A stretch of 64,000 nucleotides of DNA from Pseudomonas putida (GTDB lineage: Bacteria > Pseudomonadota > Gammaproteobacteria > Pseudomonadales > Pseudomonadaceae): the NCBI RefSeq assembly GCF_002741075.1, contig NZ_CP016634.1, positions 3,750,001 to 3,814,000 of the forward strand. The letters are read 5' to 3'. Positions within the stretch are counted from its first letter, which is position 1. Every line of letters starts with the position of its first letter. This document shows, piece by piece, positions 56,674-64,000 of the stretch. The notes below the pieces were generated by a model, which was not told the origin of the DNA, made no database searches, and saw only the letters and a list, made by a program, of their open reading frames with translations. The position numbers were made by a program, and so were the translations under genes.

Positions 56674-56787
56674 TCACTCCGCCAGCCACCAGACCATGTC
56701 GCTGTACGACATGGTCATGATTTCGCTCGCGGAAAAGTTCAGCTCCTTGGCCAGCCGCCGGGCGGCGGCCTTCTGCCGGGCAGGGTC
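56674..56787 (-). CDS. gpE' extension reached by a frameshift
   Basis: Downstream of the E stop the +1 frame encodes DPARQKAAARRLAKELNFSA, then SEIMTMSYSDMVWWLAE and a stop at 56674-56676. It has no start codon of its own in reasonable position. Its pattern fits the tail-chaperone T-domain seen in P2 E' and related proteins. The overlap carries CTT TGA C (56785-56791 on the minus strand), the core of the RF2 +1 shift site, which would yield a 137-residue E-E' fusion. Expression by frameshift is inferred; in P2 the shift is -1. Confidence 0.6.
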   Translation of the reverse strand, partial: DPARQKAAARRLAKELNFSASEIMTMSYSDMVWWLAE

Positions 56788-57088
56788 AAAGCTCGTCGTC
56801 CTGCACCAGGCGAAAATAGCCCGTCTGCAGGCGGCTATAGTCCTTCAGGGCCAGGCCTTCGAGGTCCTTGACGCCGACTTCGGCGAGGGAGGCGAACAGG
56901 TTCAGTTCGCGCTGCTCGTCGTCATTGGCGCCGCCAGCCTGGGCGTTGCGGATGTCGCGCACCGTCGGGGCGCGCAGCGATAGGCTGTCGACCTGCACGC
57001 CGTTGGCCTCGCTGGGGCGCGACAGGCGCACGGTCACGCGTTCGGCGCTGAGGGTCAGCCATTGCGGAAGCTTTTTCGCTTGAGCCAT
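56786..57088 (-). CDS. Tail assembly protein E (tape measure chaperone)
   Basis: The 100-residue product (MAQAKKLPQWLTLSAERVTV; ending LQTGYFRLVQDDEL) fits the E-type chaperones that hold the tape measure during assembly. GGAGG precedes the ATG by seven bases. Its stop sits in the frameshift-like CTTTGAC context described for E'. It lies between tube and tape measure genes as in P2. Confidence 0.85.
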   Translation of the reverse strand: MAQAKKLPQWLTLSAERVTVRLSRPSEANGVQVDSLSLRAPTVRDIRNAQAGGANDDEQRELNLFASLAEVGVKDLEGLALKDYSRLQTGYFRLVQDDEL

Positions 57089-57100
57089 CGCCAGGCCTCC

Positions 57101-57610
57101 TTACAAGCCAAGGGCCGCGCGCTGGGCGGCCAGTTGATCGACACCGTTGATCACGCGCTTCATGCCCAGGGCGTCGATTTCATAGACCGGGCGGCCATCG
57201 ACTTCGAGCTTGTAGAAGGTCACGGCGACGCTGTGCTTGATCTCGGCTTTTTCAGCGGACTTCCAGTCGCCCATCTCGACCTCTTTGAGGGCGCCACGCA
57301 GGGTGACGACCACGGGCGTGATCTTGCCCTTCAGGCCCTTGAAGGCCCCGCGGAAAGTACCGTTGAAGGCGCTGGCATCGGCCAGGCCGAAGAACTTCAG
57401 CGACTCGCGGCGCACGCCGGTGGTGCTGAAGGCCGCTTCGAGTTTTTCCATGCCCAGGTCCATCTCGACCGGCATGTCCATGCCACCAGGGCGGTGCTCC
57501 TCCATTTTCAGGGTGAGTTTGGGCAGGGTCAGGCTGGGCACATCGCCCTGGAAGCTGACGCCATCGACGAACAGGTTCAGGTTGGCCAGGGTTTCGGGAA
57601 TCATTGCCAT
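57101..57610 (-). CDS. Major tail tube protein FII
   Basis: The 169-residue gpFII homologue that polymerises into the inner tube. Family motifs include IPETLANLNLFVDGVSFQGD at the start, EEHRPGGMDMPVEMDLG, and the later YKLEVDGRPVYEIDALGMKR. AAGGAG lies eight bases before the first ATG. It directly follows the sheath gene. Confidence 0.95.
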   Translation of the reverse strand: MAMIPETLANLNLFVDGVSFQGDVPSLTLPKLTLKMEEHRPGGMDMPVEMDLGMEKLEAAFSTTGVRRESLKFFGLADASAFNGTFRGAFKGLKGKITPVVVTLRGALKEVEMGDWKSAEKAEIKHSVAVTFYKLEVDGRPVYEIDALGMKRVINGVDQLAAQRAALGL

Positions 57611-57622
57611 GTAATGCGCTCC

Positions 57623-58789
57623 TTAAGCAGCGGAATCGAGGACTTCGGTCAGCCACTGGTTGGTGACTTCGACGCGGAAGTTGGGGTTTTCGGCAGGCGG
57701 GACGTCGGTGAAGCGGATGTTCCAATACACCTTGCCCTGCTCCAGCTGGCTGGCGGTGTTCAGCTCGGGGTCGGCATAGACCTCGAAGTTGATGATCGCG
57801 CCCTGGTTCTTCAGGTCGCGCATGAAGGCCTGCAGGCCTTCGGTGACGTCCTTGACGTAGGTGGCGGTGATGGAGCGATCGACGGCCCATTTGTGACCGT
57901 AGAGGATCGCGTCCATGACGATGTCCAGGGTCCGCACGCGGGTGACGAAGGCCCATTTCGGGTCGCTCGACAAGGTACGGTTGCCCCACAGGCGGAAGCC
58001 GTCGTCGCGGATGATGGTGGCGACGTTGGCGTTGTTCAGCAGGTTGGCGCGGCAGCTGTCGTCACCGTCGAGGAACTCCACCGGGCGACCGGTGCCGGTG
58101 ATGCCGACGAATTCCTTGTTCGAGGGCGAGGCCCAGAAGCCATATTCGTTGTCGGTCCAAGCGAACAGACCGGCGACCCAGGCCGAGCCCGGTGCATCGA
58201 CGGTGGCTTCGCTGTCGTTGTCCCAGTAACGCACGCCCGGGTCGACCATGTAGGCGCGCTTGGCGCCGAAGTTGCCGGCATAGGCGATGGCGGCCTCGTC
58301 GGTGCTGTTGGGGCCGTCGATGATGGCGATGCCGCGCAGCTTGTCGGCCAGTGCCACCAGGGCCGTACCGACTGCGTCGGTGGCGCTGTGCTTGGGCGCC
58401 ACCAGCAGGCGTGGCTGGGCGTTGAAGCGGCTCTTGCCATCGAGCAATGCCTGCAGGCCCGTGCGTTTGCCGTCGGCCTCGACCGCGCCGATGATGGCCG
58501 CCGTCTGCTCGGCTGGCGCTGCCACCTTGGCCACGCCGCAGGCGACGATGACCGCCTTGGCACGGGTGTAGATGGCGCGGCAGGCCTTGGTGATCGCCGC
58601 GTCCTTGCCGAACGCCGCGACCGCTTCGCGCTCGCTGGTGATCAGCACCAGGTCATTGGCCTTGGCGGTGACGCCCGGGCCTTCGATGAAGGTGTCGACC
58701 AGGCCGATGATCGAGGACGACGGCAGCGCGATGCTGCGTGCGCCGGTGTCGACGTTGGTCACGGTAACGCCGTGGAAGAATCCAGTCAT
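57623..58789 (-). CDS. Tail sheath protein FI
   Basis: The 388-residue contractile sheath subunit. It begins MTGFFHGVTVTNVDTGARSI, has the conserved central TAIIGAVEADGKRTGLQALL region and the C-terminal QGAIINFEVYADPELNTASQ and YWNIRFTDVPPAENPNFRVE segments typical of P2-like sheaths. Presence of a sheath makes this an R-type (contractile), not F-type, tail. Confidence 0.96.
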   Translation of the reverse strand: MTGFFHGVTVTNVDTGARSIALPSSSIIGLVDTFIEGPGVTAKANDLVLITSEREAVAAFGKDAAITKACRAIYTRAKAVIVACGVAKVAAPAEQTAAIIGAVEADGKRTGLQALLDGKSRFNAQPRLLVAPKHSATDAVGTALVALADKLRGIAIIDGPNSTDEAAIAYAGNFGAKRAYMVDPGVRYWDNDSEATVDAPGSAWVAGLFAWTDNEYGFWASPSNKEFVGITGTGRPVEFLDGDDSCRANLLNNANVATIIRDDGFRLWGNRTLSSDPKWAFVTRVRTLDIVMDAILYGHKWAVDRSITATYVKDVTEGLQAFMRDLKNQGAIINFEVYADPELNTASQLEQGKVYWNIRFTDVPPAENPNFRVEVTNQWLTEVLDSAA

Positions 58790-58807
58790 TTAGTTCTCCA
58801 GATATGC

Positions 58808-58875
58808 AAAGGCCCCGCGGTGCGGGGCCAAGAGGGATACAGCAAAAAAGAAAACGCCCCGTCGGTGCGGGGCGT
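58808..58875 (-). terminator. Two hairpins between fibre-chaperone and sheath genes
   Basis: GGCCCCGC/GCGGGGCC (58811-58829) and CGCCCCG/CGGGGCG (about 58853-58873). The second is followed on the minus strand by a run of T, so transcription after the fibre-chaperone gene may be partly terminated, separating fibre from structural expression. Confidence 0.7.
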
Positions 58876-59306
58876 CATTGGGTTTGTTCAGCAATCCAGG
58901 GCGGCGCCACGGGTCGCTGGGCGCTGTCGGGGAAGACCTCGGCCGCTGGCCAGTCGCGCAGGGCTTGCAGGTATTGCAGCAACTCAGTGAATTGCTCACC
59001 GCTGAGCGTGGTGGTCACGCCGAGATCCAACTGATCGCGGTGGCGATTACGCAACCACTCGGTAGCGTCTAACTCGCCATCGCGCCACAGGCGCTCGATA
59101 GCCGCCATCTCAGCGGTGGATGGCATCGGACGATCAATCAGAAAAGGAATACTGTCATCGCCCCACTCAATGAGCTTGCCATTTCCAGGGCCGGCAATAA
59201 TCTCTGCATGAAGTTCCCGAGAAATCTCCACAGCGTCTGCTGGGATAACCGTATTGATGGCGTCGTCGTAGAATCCGCGTGCCGATTGAGAACTGAAAAT
59301 TGGCAT
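58875..59306 (-). CDS. Tail fibre assembly chaperone
   Basis: The 143-residue protein lies directly after the fibre gene, the standard place of a tail-fibre assembly protein. The N-terminal part (GFYDDAINTVIPADAVEISR, ELHAEIIAG) resembles Tfa/DUF4376-type proteins, and the C-terminal half (TTTLSGEQFTELLQYLQALR) an XkdW-like chaperone. Its partner would be the C-terminal domain of the upstream fibre. Assignment rests on position and weak motif match. Confidence 0.8.
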   Translation of the reverse strand: MPIFSSQSARGFYDDAINTVIPADAVEISRELHAEIIAGPGNGKLIEWGDDSIPFLIDRPMPSTAEMAAIERLWRDGELDATEWLRNRHRDQLDLGVTTTLSGEQFTELLQYLQALRDWPAAEVFPDSAQRPVAPPWIAEQTQ

Positions 59307-59318
59307 AGATACCCCCGT

Positions 59319-61025
59319 TTAATAGCCGATCGCTAGAACAAAAATTGCATCACCGCCACTTGCTAGAGCGCTGGCAACCTTCGCGGTGGTCAAGTCGACC
59401 GGGTTAGCACCTACCGCATACATCGCCGAACCAGATCCAGACGCATCTTGGGATGCAAACACCCTTAAGCACGCGTTGGGAAATGCAATCGGGAAAGTCC
59501 ATGTGCCAAAACCATTAGTGTTGCTGGCAGCTCCCCATTGGATAATCAGCCCACTTGGTAGTTTCTGGTAGCCGTTACCCGCCAAAACTGCGGAAAACTG
59601 CCCAGTTTGCTTGTTCATCTGGGAGCCGCCGACCATGCGCCAGACATTGCCCAGGTTAGCCAGCACTACTGAATCCAGAGCAACCATTTCAAAGGAATTG
59701 ACGGTGTAGCCACCACCTGGCCCAGGCGCGATGAGTTCGGCCCCGTACCCTTTGATAGTTAAAGGAGCAAGGTTGGCCCCCGCAGAAAAGTGAATCTGAG
59801 CACCTGGAGGAACACTCCCAACCGGGGGCAGCGTAATAGTCTTGCCAGCCAACTCAACACTTCCAACCAGCTGGACACCGACATGAGCCGCCGTCAGGGT
59901 GATGGTGCCGCTAATGTTCATGACGCCTCTCAGACTACCCAATGCTCGCTGCACGAATTCAGCGGTTGCAATCGACTTAGAGGCATCAAACTGGGCCGGC
60001 GTCGGCGCCTTGGGATCTACGGTGAAAATCGGGCTTGCCAAAGGCGCCTTGAGCGCCAAGGCGGTATCGATCTCAGTCTTGGTGTAGACATCCGTCAGCC
60101 CGTAACCCGCGACGGTTGTGGGGCTAGACGCGGCGACGACACGACCGTATTTGTCTACGGTCACGCTGCGGAAGGTGCCTTCGGCCACGCCCGTGCGCCC
60201 AAATGCCATTTCAAACGCCAGCGCGGTGACGCCCACGGTAATCGGTGCATCGGTGACCAACTGCCAAGCGCTGTCGCCATTGATCGTGCCGCGCTCGACC
60301 ATGACCAACAAGCCGGGCGTAACCTTGACACTGTTGTCAGCATCAGCACTGCGCACCCAGGGGCCACCGGCCACTACCTGATACAAGCCGTTGTCCTTGG
60401 CGACGGCCTGATTCTTCACCAGCACCCGCACCCCCGCCGTCAGAGGCACGCCGTCGACTGTCTGCAGGCCGCTCAAGGCAATGGCCGCCGTGGTGGCCAC
60501 CAGCACCGAATGCTTGAAGTCCTGCTTGGCCAGTTCGCTGGTCACCCACTCACGCGTGGCCAGGACCACGCTCGGGTCAATTTTGAGTTCCACGTTACTG
60601 GAGCTGCTGACTATCAGATTCATGCGCACCACCTGGGTGCGCCCTGAGCCCTGGCTAAGTAACGGTTTGTAGGTCGCTGGGCAGTTGGCTACCGCGACCA
60701 TATCGCCGTCGGCATCGTATAAGGCAATTTCGCGAATCCAACGCCCCCCTACATCGGCGGGAATAATCTGCTCGGCCACGATGACAGCACCGTTTACCTC
60801 ATCAACTTTAAGCTGATTGAGCGGCGCCCGACGCCACTCATTGAGCAGCGCCGTGGCGCTCGCGCTTGGCATGGGCAACGGCGGGTTCTCGACGCCGCCA
60901 GGATTGCCATCTCCGATGGCCATTTGAGTGATTTTCCAAGGAATGCCCAGGGCATCCGCATTGGCCTGCTTCGCGGCACCGATGTTGGTCAGGATCGCGT
61001 AGAACTGTGAATTCTGGTCAACCAT
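59319..61025 (-). CDS. Tail fibre protein (receptor binding)
   Basis: The 568-residue protein decides which cells are bound. The ATG at 61025 (MVDQNSQFYAILTNIGAAKQ) begins the DUF3751-type baseplate-attachment domain (to about residue 150); the frame continues upstream through gene I in error. Middle repeats are typical fibre shaft (ATTAAIALSGLQTVDGVPLT; YGLTDVYTKTEIDTALALKA). The C-terminus (LPSGLIIQWGAASNTNGFGT, then WTFPIAFPNACLRVFAS) is the gp53-like tip domain. Confidence 0.93.
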   Translation of the reverse strand: MVDQNSQFYAILTNIGAAKQANADALGIPWKITQMAIGDGNPGGVENPPLPMPSASATALLNEWRRAPLNQLKVDEVNGAVIVAEQIIPADVGGRWIREIALYDADGDMVAVANCPATYKPLLSQGSGRTQVVRMNLIVSSSSNVELKIDPSVVLATREWVTSELAKQDFKHSVLVATTAAIALSGLQTVDGVPLTAGVRVLVKNQAVAKDNGLYQVVAGGPWVRSADADNSVKVTPGLLVMVERGTINGDSAWQLVTDAPITVGVTALAFEMAFGRTGVAEGTFRSVTVDKYGRVVAASSPTTVAGYGLTDVYTKTEIDTALALKAPLASPIFTVDPKAPTPAQFDASKSIATAEFVQRALGSLRGVMNISGTITLTAAHVGVQLVGSVELAGKTITLPPVGSVPPGAQIHFSAGANLAPLTIKGYGAELIAPGPGGGYTVNSFEMVALDSVVLANLGNVWRMVGGSQMNKQTGQFSAVLAGNGYQKLPSGLIIQWGAASNTNGFGTWTFPIAFPNACLRVFASQDASGSGSAMYAVGANPVDLTTAKVASALASGGDAIFVLAIGY

Positions 61026-61626
61026 AGTAAACGTCCAGATAGTCAATAATGTGCTCACGACCACCACGGCCAATCTCACCGATGACTTCCAGCGCGGTGG
61101 CCTGGGGCGGGTACACGTCGATTTCTTCGCCGTCGTAGAACGACGAGGCCAGATGCATCCGGCCAATGGTTTCCAAACTGATGGCGAAGCCTGTCATGTG
61201 CCGACTCACCGGCTTTGCATCGTCGATCAGCCAGGACAATTCCCGGTAGGTTTCCTCGCTGATGCCCTGCTCCGAGACGCCAACCTTGAGCGCGAAGGTA
61301 CCGGGGACTCCAGGTGGTTCAGCCTGCCACCACTCGGTAATCTCGATCAGGTAGCCGAACGGCTCGACCACCCGGCGCAACGCGCCGACGGTGCCTTTGT
61401 GGGCATGCACGGAAAACGCCGCGCGGATTACCGAGCGCTTGACCGCTTCGCTCCAGCTGTCGTCCCAGCGGTCGACCGACCAAGCCCAGGCCAGTTGGTA
61501 CAGCAGGTGCGGCGGGCAGGTGTCGGGGTTGTAGAGCGTACGCAGGGCAGGCTTGAGGTCCTCGGCGCTGGTGCCGTCGAGCGCGCGCTCCAACGCTGTG
61601 CTGTTGATCGGCAGAAGGCCTGTCAT
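61018..61626 (-). CDS. Baseplate protein I
   Basis: A gpI-type wedge component linking baseplate to fibre. The ATG at 61626 (MTGLLPINSTALERALDGTS) gives 202 residues and lies one base after the J stop, so coupling is likely; the longer frame is a shadow. Family motifs include LPHLLYQLAWAWSVDRWDD-like sequence and ITEWWQAEPPGVPGTFALKV. It overlaps the fibre start by eight bases. Confidence 0.92.
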   Translation of the reverse strand: MTGLLPINSTALERALDGTSAEDLKPALRTLYNPDTCPPHLLYQLAWAWSVDRWDDSWSEAVKRSVIRAAFSVHAHKGTVGALRRVVEPFGYLIEITEWWQAEPPGVPGTFALKVGVSEQGISEETYRELSWLIDDAKPVSRHMTGFAISLETIGRMHLASSFYDGEEIDVYPPQATALEVIGEIGRGGREHIIDYLDVYYG

Positions 61627-61627
61627 G

Positions 61628-62509
61628 TCAGTCCCCCCGCACCACGGTGAACCCTTCGCACCAGGCCGCCTGGGCTTTGTTGGGGCGAATGTCGGTCCAA
61701 TCGGCCAGTTCCACACGGCTCACGCCGTTGATGTGCAACTGGGCGTCGATGCCCGAACGGGATACTTCCATCCCGAGCCTGCGCCGCGGGTTGATCCAGG
61801 CGGCCAGGCGACGCTCGCACTCGACCAGCAACGCCTCGTTCTCCGGCCCCGTGCCGGCCATGTGCACCACCGCGTCGATGCGGTACGGCAGGATTTGCGC
61901 CGACTGCACAGTTAGCCGATCCGCCACGGGGCGTATGTCGTCATCGTTGAGGTACTGGCGCACCCCCTCCAGCAGTGCCGGCGTGGCTTCGCCATTGCCG
62001 TCCAACGCCAGCACCGTCACCACCACCTCTGCCGGCGCCGGGCTCTCGGCGGTCGCGTCAGCGACCAGCCCCGAAGCGTTGCGGGCATGCAGGATGTAAC
62101 TGTTGCGCGGGCCCGCGGTGGTCAGGCCCTCGTAGACCAATTGCACCCGCTCGCGCAGGGCATCGTCGGATTCGAGCACCTGCACCAACGGCGGCACCGC
62201 CTGCAGGTCCTCGGCCTGGATCACCAGGCGCTGGAGATTGACGTTGGCCGCCAGTTGGTCGAGGTCGCTCCCTTGGGCATAGGCCAGCAGCAGCGCCTTG
62301 GCCGCGTCGTTGATGCGGGCGCGGTTGAGCAGCTTGCGGTAGGCCCCGACCTCCAGCAGCTTGGTCACCGGGTCGCTTTCCAGTTGGGCCGTCCAGCCAT
62401 CGCCCATCTGGGTGCGGAAGGTCTCCAGGTCGGCCTGGTACAGCGCCTCGTAGTCAAGGTCTTCGAGCAACTGGGGCGCGGGCAATTTCGACAGGTCGAC
62501 CTGGCTCAT
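61628..62509 (-). CDS. Baseplate assembly protein J
   Basis: The 293-residue gpJ homologue (MSQVDLSKLPAPQLLEDLDY) with the typical AKALLLAYAQGSDLDQLAAN and LSRSGIDAQLHINGVSRVEL-like segments. It overlaps W by four bases, indicating coupling. J, I and W form the baseplate wedge. Confidence 0.95.
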   Translation of the reverse strand: MSQVDLSKLPAPQLLEDLDYEALYQADLETFRTQMGDGWTAQLESDPVTKLLEVGAYRKLLNRARINDAAKALLLAYAQGSDLDQLAANVNLQRLVIQAEDLQAVPPLVQVLESDDALRERVQLVYEGLTTAGPRNSYILHARNASGLVADATAESPAPAEVVVTVLALDGNGEATPALLEGVRQYLNDDDIRPVADRLTVQSAQILPYRIDAVVHMAGTGPENEALLVECERRLAAWINPRRRLGMEVSRSGIDAQLHINGVSRVELADWTDIRPNKAQAAWCEGFTVVRGD

Positions 62510-62832
62510 ACGCTCACCTCCACCAGAGCCTCATCGCCCAGGTAGCGGCCGCTGAGGGCAAGGTTGACCTGGCCGTCGAGCACCGACAGCACCCTCACCC
62601 GCTCAAGCTGCAGGCGCGGTTCCCAACGCCCCAGGGCGCGGGCGACTTCGGCCTGTACGGCGCTCTTCCAGCCTTCGTTGACGGGCAGATCGACGTAGCG
62701 ACGTAACTGGCTGCCGTACTCGGGGCGCATGCGCCGGCTGCCGAGCGGGGTGGAAAGGATGTCCTCGATGGACTGGCGAAGGTGGGCGATGCCGGCCAAG
62801 GGTTGGCCGGTGCGGCGGTCCATGCCGATCAT
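62506..62832 (-). CDS. Baseplate protein W (gp25-like)
   Basis: A 108-residue GPW/gp25 family protein: MIGMDRRTGQPLAGIAHLRQ, SIEDILSTPLGSRRMRPEYG, then SQLRRYVDLPVN. AGGAGG lies six bases before the ATG at 62832; upstream codons in the same frame are not used. It is part of the wedge with J and I. Confidence 0.93.
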   Translation of the reverse strand: MIGMDRRTGQPLAGIAHLRQSIEDILSTPLGSRRMRPEYGSQLRRYVDLPVNEGWKSAVQAEVARALGRWEPRLQLERVRVLSVLDGQVNLALSGRYLGDEALVEVSV

Positions 62833-62926
62833 GGTGCGCCTCCTGTCGAGGGGAGCGAGATCCGTGGGTGGGATCGCATAAGAGTCTCCTGGTAGCAAAG
62901 AGCCCAAGACGGCAACACCTGCGTGG

Positions 62927-62963
62927 GGCGCCTGTTTGCGGGTAAACCCGCGAAGCCGGCGCC
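62927..62963. repeat. REP-like palindrome between W and V
   Basis: GGCGCC at both ends (62927-62932 and 62958-62963) around GCGGGTAAACCCGC (62938-62951), the pattern of a P. putida REP element, in the 188-base gap between the V and W genes. Confidence 0.65.
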
Positions 62964-63020
62964 AAGGAGCAGAAAAAATCCGCTTTCCAGCCCCAGCGTT
63001 ACCGATGCGGTGGGCCTTGA

Positions 63021-63578
63021 TCAGTGCTTGTGGTTGGCGGTGTTGCCAGCGGTGTCGATGATCCGGCCGCCGCCGTTGATGTCGCCGCTGACAGTCAGCG
63101 GCCCGTTGATGGCGACCTGGCCGGTCAAGGTGATGGCCGTGGCGTCGAGTTCGATGGCACCTTCACTGATGTGCAGGGTGCTGGCACCGACCTTGATGCT
63201 GGCGTTGCCGGCAGGCAGGTGAATGTCGTAGCGCTTGGCCTGCCAGTCGTAGGCCAGCGAGCCGCCATCCTCGAACCGCCACACCTCCACATGGTCGCGG
63301 TTGTCCGGCGCACTGCCGGCATTGCCGTACAGGCCTGGCACGAAAGTGCCCTGGGCCGGCTCGCCACTGGGGCTGACCAGCACGCCCTGCTCGCCCAGGC
63401 TCGGGGCCCGCCAGTGACGCGCCTGGCCCGCGGCCAGGGCATGCCAGCGCAGCCAGGCGCTGGTCCAGGTGCCATCGGATACCCGCACACGAGCGGCGGC
63501 CAGGTCTACCGCCACCACGCGGCAAGGGATGACCAGGCTCGCCAGCATTCGGTCATGCATCGCGCTGGCGTAGCTCAT
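63021..63578 (-). CDS. Baseplate spike protein V
   Basis: The 185-residue gpV-type spike that punctures the target envelope. The ATG at 63578 has GGAGG seven bases upstream. An N-terminal OB domain (VVAVDLAAARVRVSDGTWTS; LGEQGVLVSPSGEPAQGTFV) precedes a beta-helix region (ASIKVGASTLHISEGAIELD; GQVAINGPLTVSGDINGGGR). It ends NTANHKH, a His-rich tip that could bind iron. It overlaps the preceding gene by four bases. Confidence 0.93.
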   Translation of the reverse strand: MSYASAMHDRMLASLVIPCRVVAVDLAAARVRVSDGTWTSAWLRWHALAAGQARHWRAPSLGEQGVLVSPSGEPAQGTFVPGLYGNAGSAPDNRDHVEVWRFEDGGSLAYDWQAKRYDIHLPAGNASIKVGASTLHISEGAIELDATAITLTGQVAINGPLTVSGDINGGGRIIDTAGNTANHKH

Positions 63579-64000
63579 GCAAGGTCCTCCGGGGCGATGT
63601 AGTCCGCTTCGTTGCCAGGTCCGGTATCGGGATCGGTACCGAACAGCAGAGAGCCCGGCGGCTCGTCGGGCCAGTGCCACTGGGGCTCGCCCAGCAGCAC
63701 CGGCTGCTCCCAGCGGACGATCCAGTGCCCGCCCTCGAACTGCGCCAGCACGTTGCGGCTCGCCTCGACGAAGTCCAGGCCCCACATTTGTTGGCGCAGC
63801 AGGTCCATCATTTGCGCGGCCAGCAGGCTCCCTTGCAGGCGCGCGTCGGGGTTGCCGAGGTCGGGGATGATGTCCGCCTCGAAGGTGGTGACCAGCACCG
63901 AGCGCCCATCCCGGGGCGCGGCGTCCGCGGTCATGCGCACGATGCCGTGGCGTAGCGACGGCAAGACGCTGCTGCTGCCGACATCCGAAGCGATGTCGAC
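63575..64000 (-). CDS. PA0615-like tail-associated protein, N-terminus outside the window
   Basis: The frame is open from 64000 to the stop at 63575, giving 141 visible residues (VDIASDVGSSSVLPSLRHGI at the edge, then VTTFEADIIPDLGNPDARLQ, ending DYIAPEDLA). A TTG at 63964 could be a start, but the open frame beyond it looks coding. By position, directly before the spike gene, it corresponds to PA0615 of the R-pyocin cluster. No function is established. Confidence 0.65.
   Translation of the reverse strand, partial: VDIASDVGSSSVLPSLRHGIVRMTADAAPRDGRSVLVTTFEADIIPDLGNPDARLQGSLLAAQMMDLLRQQMWGLDFVEASRNVLAQFEGGHWIVRWEQPVLLGEPQWHWPDEPPGSLLFGTDPDTGPGNEADYIAPEDLA

Larger units (their letters stand above)
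49744..64000 (-). mobile_element. R-type tailocin (R-pyocin-like) cluster next to cinA
   Basis: Genes read leftward in the order PA0615-like, V, W, J, I, fibre, fibre chaperone, sheath FI, tube FII, E/E', tape measure, U, X, D, [two extra genes], GH19 lysin, Rz, Rz1. This is the P2-like contractile-tail order of the P. aeruginosa R-pyocin, with no capsid, portal or terminase gene in view, so a tailocin is more likely than a phage. It starts right after pncC. Regulators and the mutS side lie beyond the window. Confidence 0.9.

Noticed and set aside
57062..58990. 642-residue open frame on the plus strand opposite the sheath and tube genes
   Set aside because: Antisense shadow; the minus-strand genes are clear P2-like tail proteins with ribosome sites.

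Overview
The window looks like a Pseudomonas chromosome, most likely of the P. putida group. The reasons are GC-rich coding sequence, the block zinc-ribbon gene / aspS / yebC / ruvCAB / ybgC / tolQRAB / pal (oprL) / cpoB / queE / queC / tRNA-Lys, a divergent fpr-finR pair next to dgkA and an ErdR-type regulator, an OprD porin, and an R-pyocin-type tail cluster beside recA and cinA. The genus is well supported; the species is inference.

Layout. (1) 1-2.1 kb: the end of an unknown gene and a 1.5 kb segment between an intact tRNA-Lys and a diverged copy of its 3' end, carrying a secreted MORN-repeat protein. It looks like a remnant of a tRNA-integrating element. (2) 2.2-3.5 kb: queC and queE. 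(3) About 3.65-10.75 kb: a small integrative element splitting queE from cpoB. It has a tyrosine recombinase, a serine recombinase with a cluster of GTAGCG repeats upstream, and a mostly unrecognised leftward operon. (4) 10.8-21.7 kb: a leftward housekeeping block for Tol-Pal envelope constriction, RuvABC recombination and aspartyl-tRNA synthesis. (5) 21.8-24.3 kb: small genes (RHH protein, Dps, a membrane/cold-shock fusion, SlyX, HIT). (6) 25-38.5 kb: OprD porin, proS, a lipoprotein, dinB with a LexA box, two initiator tRNA genes, mprF with a translationally coupled VirJ/AcvB-type hydrolase, kup and rimO. (7) 38.6-49.7 kb: acetyltransferase, a degenerate pseudouridine synthase, DUF1456, trmO, fpr/finR, dgkA, erdR-like, tapT, a QSregVF-like protein, a LOG protein, recX-recA with a LexA box, and pncC/cinA. 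(8) 49.7-64 kb: an R-type tailocin read leftwards, in the order of the P. aeruginosa R-pyocin. It runs from a PA0615-like gene through spike, W, J, I, fibre, chaperone, sheath, tube, E/E', tape measure, U, X and D to a GH19 lysin and nested spanins. No capsid, portal or terminase gene is seen.

Main points for a second look: (a) the tailocin hub gene D has an in-frame amber codon; (b) the E/E' tail chaperone overlap contains CTTTGAC, the core of the RF2 programmed +1 frameshift site; (c) two unrecognised membrane-type genes sit between lysin and gene D; (d) the queE/cpoB element is a compact, poorly recognised mobile unit; (e) the tRNA-Lys region carries a diverged duplication; (f) an RsuA/RluF-like protein appears to have lost its catalytic Asp. 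All searches and alignments that would settle these remain to be run.
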